From contig JAFYBD010000081.1 of the NCBI GenBank assembly GCA_017540385.1, forward strand, positions 1 to 26,272: a stretch of 26,272 nucleotides of DNA, read 5' to 3'. The translations under genes were made by a program, and so were the position numbers. This document shows positions 22,362 through 26,272 of this stretch, piece after piece. Below the pieces are notes generated by a model that ran no database searches, had not been told where the DNA came from, and saw only the letters and a list, made by a program, of their open reading frames with translations. This DNA is from Lentisphaeria bacterium (GTDB lineage: Bacteria; Verrucomicrobiota; Lentisphaeria; Victivallales; UBA1829). Position 1 is the first letter of the stretch; every line of letters starts with the position of its first letter.

Positions 22362-22675
22362 AAAAAGGGGCTGTTGCAAAACCTAATCGACAAGCAACAG
22401 CCCCATTTCCATTTTAAACGGGCAAAAATGAGGTATATTAAGGTCATGATCAGGAGACGACCATGGCCTATTTCACAGACTTTCAAGACTATTTCTTCCT
22501 TTGCTCAGACATTTCATCTGAGGAAAAGCGCAAGTTGAACGATTATCTCCAGATTCTGGAAACACCTTTGAATAGAAAAAAGTTCAATTCGACCGTTTTT
22601 GAGGTTTTGCAACAACATAGTTGTTGCATGATGGGGCTACTACAAAACAGTGAGGTTTTGCAACAGCCCCTTTTT
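22362..22675. mobile_element. 314-bp MITE-like element with 23-bp perfect terminal inverted repeats
   Basis: AAAAA plus GGGGCTGTTGCAAAACCT (22362-22384) is the exact reverse complement of 22653-22675. GGGGCTGTTGC at the left end also pairs with GCAACAGCCCC at 22394-22404, a subterminal hairpin such as insertion sequences use to block outside transcription. Internal fragments of the same end sequence recur near 22604-22650. The inside holds only the first codons of a transposase-like gene. No target duplication is obvious. It fills the 371-base convergent gap between the methyltransferase and the glycosyltransferase. Confidence 0.8.
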
Positions 22676-22699
22676 CTATGTCCGAACAGGGGGAGATAA
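22463..22699 (+). pseudogene. Truncated transposase N-terminus within the MITE-like element
   Basis: ATG 22463 has a good AGGAGA ribosome site. About 34 residues (MAYFTDFQDYFFLCSD, then ISSEEKRKLNDYLQILE) look like the N-terminus of an IS1182- or IS4-type transposase. After that the frame reads through end-repeat DNA (VLQQ...GLLQN...VLQQ) and out of the element. The catalytic domain is gone, so it is an internal-deletion remnant. The family guess is weak. Confidence 0.55.
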
Positions 22700-22706
22700 G
22701 GGGAGA

Positions 22707-23489
22707 TTACCGGTCGAGGGAATCGTCGGCGAGGATGTCGCGGAAACGTTCCATGCGGTCGGCGAGGGACTGGCGCGCTTCTAGCGCGGCGGTCTTGCGG
22801 CTGCCGATCTCGGGATTCAGGATCATCGTGGCGTGGTTCAGGTGGTCCAGGTACTTGATGAGGACCTCCGGGGGGATGAACTCCATGATGAAACCGGCAT
22901 CGGTCAGGTGCTTGTGAATGGATTTACCGGCGGATTCGCCGTCGCCGAAGCCGCGCGTGTACCGTTTCAGCAACTCGGTGCGATAGAGCGCGCAGTGGCT
23001 GCGGAGGAACCGTACCTCGGGCTTCTTCAGGCCGAGCAGCACTTTCGCGCGGGTCTCGACCGCTTCCAGCTTCTTCCCGAATCGGCGGAGCGGCGAGAAG
23101 AACTCGATCTTCCAGCTGCCGACGCCTGCGATCCTGTCGGACCGGTTGATGCGACCGAGCAGGAAATCCAGCCAGTCCGGGCTGTACACGATGGTGTCGG
23201 TGTGGAACGACAGCACGAACGGCGTATCGACTTCGGCCAGGGCCAGGTCCATGGCGGTGGTGTGCATGAGCGCCGGGGGCATGCCCTCGATGTCCTTCGG
23301 GGTGCGTTCGATCAGCCGAATCCAGGACAGCGACCGCAGATAGTCCAGGGAATCGTCCGCCGAGGCATTGTCGACCGCGATGATGCGGACGGCGTCGCGG
23401 GGCGTGAATTTGCGGATGGACCGCAGACACAGACGGGTGAGTTCCGGTGTCTTGTAATTCGGCAGGATGATGGAAACAGGCTGGTTCAT
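22707..23489 (-). CDS. Family 2 glycosyltransferase
   Basis: A 260-residue GT-A fold glycosyltransferase. The nucleotide-binding start is VSIILPNYKTPELT (5-18) with VDNASADDS (39-47). The metal-binding DXD equivalent is in LSFHTDT (93-99). Later segments RSHCALYRTELLKRY and FIMEFIPPE fit acceptor-side loops. It transfers a sugar from a nucleotide donor, probably in surface polysaccharide or lipid glycan synthesis. No transmembrane segment is seen. No clear ribosome site precedes ATG 23489. It stands alone between the MITE-like element and a 210-base spacer, with normal host-like GC-rich codons. Confidence 0.85.
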   Translation of the reverse strand: MNQPVSIILPNYKTPELTRLCLRSIRKFTPRDAVRIIAVDNASADDSLDYLRSLSWIRLIERTPKDIEGMPPALMHTTAMDLALAEVDTPFVLSFHTDTIVYSPDWLDFLLGRINRSDRIAGVGSWKIEFFSPLRRFGKKLEAVETRAKVLLGLKKPEVRFLRSHCALYRTELLKRYTRGFGDGESAGKSIHKHLTDAGFIMEFIPPEVLIKYLDHLNHATMILNPEIGSRKTAALEARQSLADRMERFRDILADDSLDR

Positions 23490-23699
23490 GGATATGGAAA
23501 TCGGAATTGGGAAGTTTTCAGAAGAGACAGTTTGTCGCAGGCGATATTTGTTTCTTAAAACATTTAACTTGAAGCGACATTTTGGCGCGGTTTTAACTCC
23601 TCGGGATCGGATTCACGGAATACCGGACAATCCGTCATATTCAACCGTCATTCCGTCATATCATTTGATTTCAACATGTTGCGATCCGTCGTCACTCCG

Positions 23700-24671
<972 letters not shown>

Positions 24672-24673
24672 GG

Positions 24674-25459
24674 TCAGGGCCTCCGGGAATCGCGGAGTTT
24701 CGCGAGGCGCGCCCGGGCGGACTCGAGCAGATCGTCGATACGGCCGTCGGCGGGCAGCAGCGCGCGAAGACGGCCGAAGAGGTCCTCGTCGAGCGCGATG
24801 GACGCGGACGCGGGATAATTGAGGTCGCCGGACCAAGCGAAGAGCGCGATCTCGAAGTCGTTGATGGTCTTCATGTCGGTATAACGCACGCACTGGCCGC
24901 GGAGCGCGGTCTCGAGGATCTCGGCGGACCAGCCGGGGCCGTCGGGCAGGTCCAGGCGAATGGTCGGGTCGGAGAAATCGCCGGAGAAGAAACGGATGAT
25001 GAGGCGCAGGATCGCGAGCTTGTCGGCATCGCGGACCATTTTCGCGGCCGGGAGATGCGCCGAGGGGAGATCGGCCGGGATCGCGAACTTGTTGTGCACC
25101 CGGACGGCGTCGATGATGCAGGCGCGGTCTTCGGCGGGGAGGTCGGGGATGAAGCCGAGTTCGTCGATGAGCGCGGCGCTGCGGTCGCCGTGGTCGAACG
25201 AGAGCTTGTCCAGAAACGTCCTGAACTTCGCGTACTGTTCAAAGCGGGAGAGGTCGTGGAAGAGCGCGCAGAGACGGAAGACGAGGGCTTCATGCGCCGT
25301 GAAGCCGGGTTCGCCGGCGAGGATGCGGTCCGTGATCTCGCAGACCTCGCCGGTGTGCTGGAATTTGGCGGAGATGGCGAAGGGCACGGAGCCGTCGGGA
25401 TCGTGGAACCCGGCGACGTAGCGGTCGAATCCCCGCCTGGCTTGTTCGAAGCAGTCCAT
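24674..25459 (-). CDS. HD-domain phosphohydrolase family protein
   Basis: A 261-residue HD-superfamily protein. Metal ligands are H35 (KFQHTGEV), H68-D69 (LFHDLSRFEQY) and D144 (MVRDADKL). The HDLSRFEQY form is shared with a group of small uncharacterised HD hydrolases. The C-terminal part (about 155-261) is helical with no known domain. It probably cleaves a nucleotide or phosphoester, substrate unknown. It starts 6 bp after the rny stop and ends 2 bp before the ABC ATPase start, so the three genes form one tight unit. The ribosome site is weak, consistent with translational coupling to rny. Confidence 0.82.
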   Translation of the reverse strand: MDCFEQARRGFDRYVAGFHDPDGSVPFAISAKFQHTGEVCEITDRILAGEPGFTAHEALVFRLCALFHDLSRFEQYAKFRTFLDKLSFDHGDRSAALIDELGFIPDLPAEDRACIIDAVRVHNKFAIPADLPSAHLPAAKMVRDADKLAILRLIIRFFSGDFSDPTIRLDLPDGPGWSAEILETALRGQCVRYTDMKTINDFEIALFAWSGDLNYPASASIALDEDLFGRLRALLPADGRIDDLLESARARLAKLRDSRRP

Positions 25460-25465
25460 AGGAGC

Positions 25466-26272
25466 TTATTTCGCGTACTCGACGGAACGCGTTTCGCGGA
25501 TGATGGTGACCTTGATCTGGCCGGGGTAGGTCATTTCCTTCTCGATGCGGTTGCAGATGTCGCGGGCGATGACCTGGGCCTGGGCTTCGTTGATCTTCTC
25601 GGGCTCGACGACCACGCGGACCTCGCGTCCGGCCTGAAGCGCGTAGCAGGTCTCGACGCCGGGGAAATCCTTCGCGATGGACTCGAGCTGTTCGAGGCGC
25701 TTGAGGTAGAGTTCCGTGGTCTCGCTGCGCGCGCCGGGGCGGGAAGCGCTGAGGGCGTCGCAGGCGTTGGCGAGGATGGCGTAGATGCTGGTGGCCTCGA
25801 CTTCGCCGTGGTGGGCGGCGACGGCGTTGACCACGTCCTTGTTTTCGCCGTACTTGCGGAGCAGGTCGGCGCCGATCTGGGCGTGCGTGCCCTCGATCTC
25901 GTGGTCGACGGCCTTGCCGATGTCGTGGAAGAGGCCGATGCGGCGCGCACGCTGTTCGTCAAGCCCGAGCTCGGCGGCGATCGCGCCCATGAACGCTGAC
26001 GTTTCGATGCAGTGTTTGAGCACGTTCTGGGAGAAACTGTAACGGAACTGGAGACGGCCGAGCAGAGAAATGAGCGGCTTCGGCACGCCCTGCAGACCGC
26101 AGTCCAGCACGGCGCGTTCGCCCGCATCGAACACTTCTTCGTCGATCTCCTTGCGGATCTTCTTGACGAGTTCCTCGATCCGGGTCGGATGGATGCGCCC
26201 GTCGGAGATCAGTTTTTCCATCAGGCGGCGTGCGGTTTCCTTGCGGAGGGGATCGAAGCAGGAGATGACGAC
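25466..26272 (-). CDS. rny: Ribonuclease Y, C-terminal part (start outside window)
   Basis: 268 codons of the 3' part are present; the frame is open at base 26272. The first visible residues are VVISCFDPLRKETARRL, part of the linker after the KH domain (RNase Y usually has S-x-FDP-R-E here). Next come DGRIHPTRIEELV, LQFRYSFSQNVLKH with the first HD His, LFHDIGKAVDHE, HAQIG and AAHHGEVE. The tail is PGQIKVTIIRETRSVEYAK. RNase Y is the membrane-anchored endonuclease that starts mRNA decay; the anchor and coiled coil would lie upstream, beyond the edge. All visible catalytic residues are intact. Confidence 0.95.
   Translation of the reverse strand, partial: VVISCFDPLRKETARRLMEKLISDGRIHPTRIEELVKKIRKEIDEEVFDAGERAVLDCGLQGVPKPLISLLGRLQFRYSFSQNVLKHCIETSAFMGAIAAELGLDEQRARRIGLFHDIGKAVDHEIEGTHAQIGADLLRKYGENKDVVNAVAAHHGEVEATSIYAILANACDALSASRPGARSETTELYLKRLEQLESIAKDFPGVETCYALQAGREVRVVVEPEKINEAQAQVIARDICNRIEKEMTYPGQIKVTIIRETRSVEYAK

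Overview
The window reads as chromosome of a GC-rich, fermentative Gram-negative bacterium. It most resembles the Lentisphaerota (Victivallis-like gut bacteria) or a related PVC lineage. That placement is inference. It rests on a lone KPFTLIE-type pseudopilin with an 'RHSG...FVDGH' tail, a TRL-like lipoprotein, a Lys/Ala-rich histone H1-like protein, glucuronate isomerase and a bifurcating [FeFe] hydrogenase. No rRNA or other phylogenetic marker is present to prove it. Most genes have strongly G/C-ending codons, which creates very long antisense shadow reading frames. The exception is about 20.9-22.7 kb, which is visibly AT-richer and holds a restriction-modification pair and a small transposon derivative, so it is probably acquired.

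Layout. 0-3.5 kb: 5' part of a histone H1-like gene (minus), divergent from a PHP phosphoesterase and trmB, then a TRL-like lipoprotein with its terminator, then prmC. 3.5-3.8 kb: a convergent gap with 47-bp tandem repeats and a perfect 16-bp-stem hairpin. 3.8-6.4 kb: apgM (minus), a LexA-like regulator without a visible protease dyad, and a small lipoprotein. 6.4-7.5 kb: a gene-free convergent gap with 229-bp tandem repeats, four more hairpins of the same family, and a 23-bp tandem array. 7.5-10.1 kb: azlCD (minus), a stand-alone FeoA domain protein and a pseudopilin. 10.4-12.6 kb: an apparent operon of a thioredoxin-like ferredoxin, a group-B-like [FeFe] hydrogenase with an altered proton-transfer position, and a thioredoxin-fold protein whose CXXC is SSAS. 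12.7-13.9 kb: an intact reading frame resembling an IS66 transposase stripped of its catalytic core. 14.1-16.2 kb: uxaC and an HTH/S24-like regulator. 16.6-20.8 kb: hydC-hydB-hydA, a complete trimeric electron-bifurcating hydrogenase. 20.9-22.7 kb: BglII-like endonuclease, MT-A70 methyltransferase and a 314-bp inverted-repeat element. 22.7-26.3 kb (all minus): a family 2 glycosyltransferase, then rny (partial), an HD-domain protein and an OppF/DppF-type ATPase in close array.

How the genes fit together. HydABC would oxidise NADH and reduced ferredoxin together to make H2 during sugar or uronate fermentation (UxaC and ApgM supply the carbon side). The second, group-B-like hydrogenase may be a sensor or an auxiliary enzyme. 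Promoters are consistent across the window: TTGNNN, a 16-17 bp spacer, and a -10 that is usually TATATT, often directly preceded by TG.

The most unusual content is (i) the hairpin/tandem-repeat family confined to two convergent intergenic gaps, with compensatory changes in its stem, (ii) several proteins that keep a fold but lose the catalytic residues (thioredoxin-like, two LexA/S24-like regulators, IS66-like), and (iii) the group-B-like hydrogenase operon.
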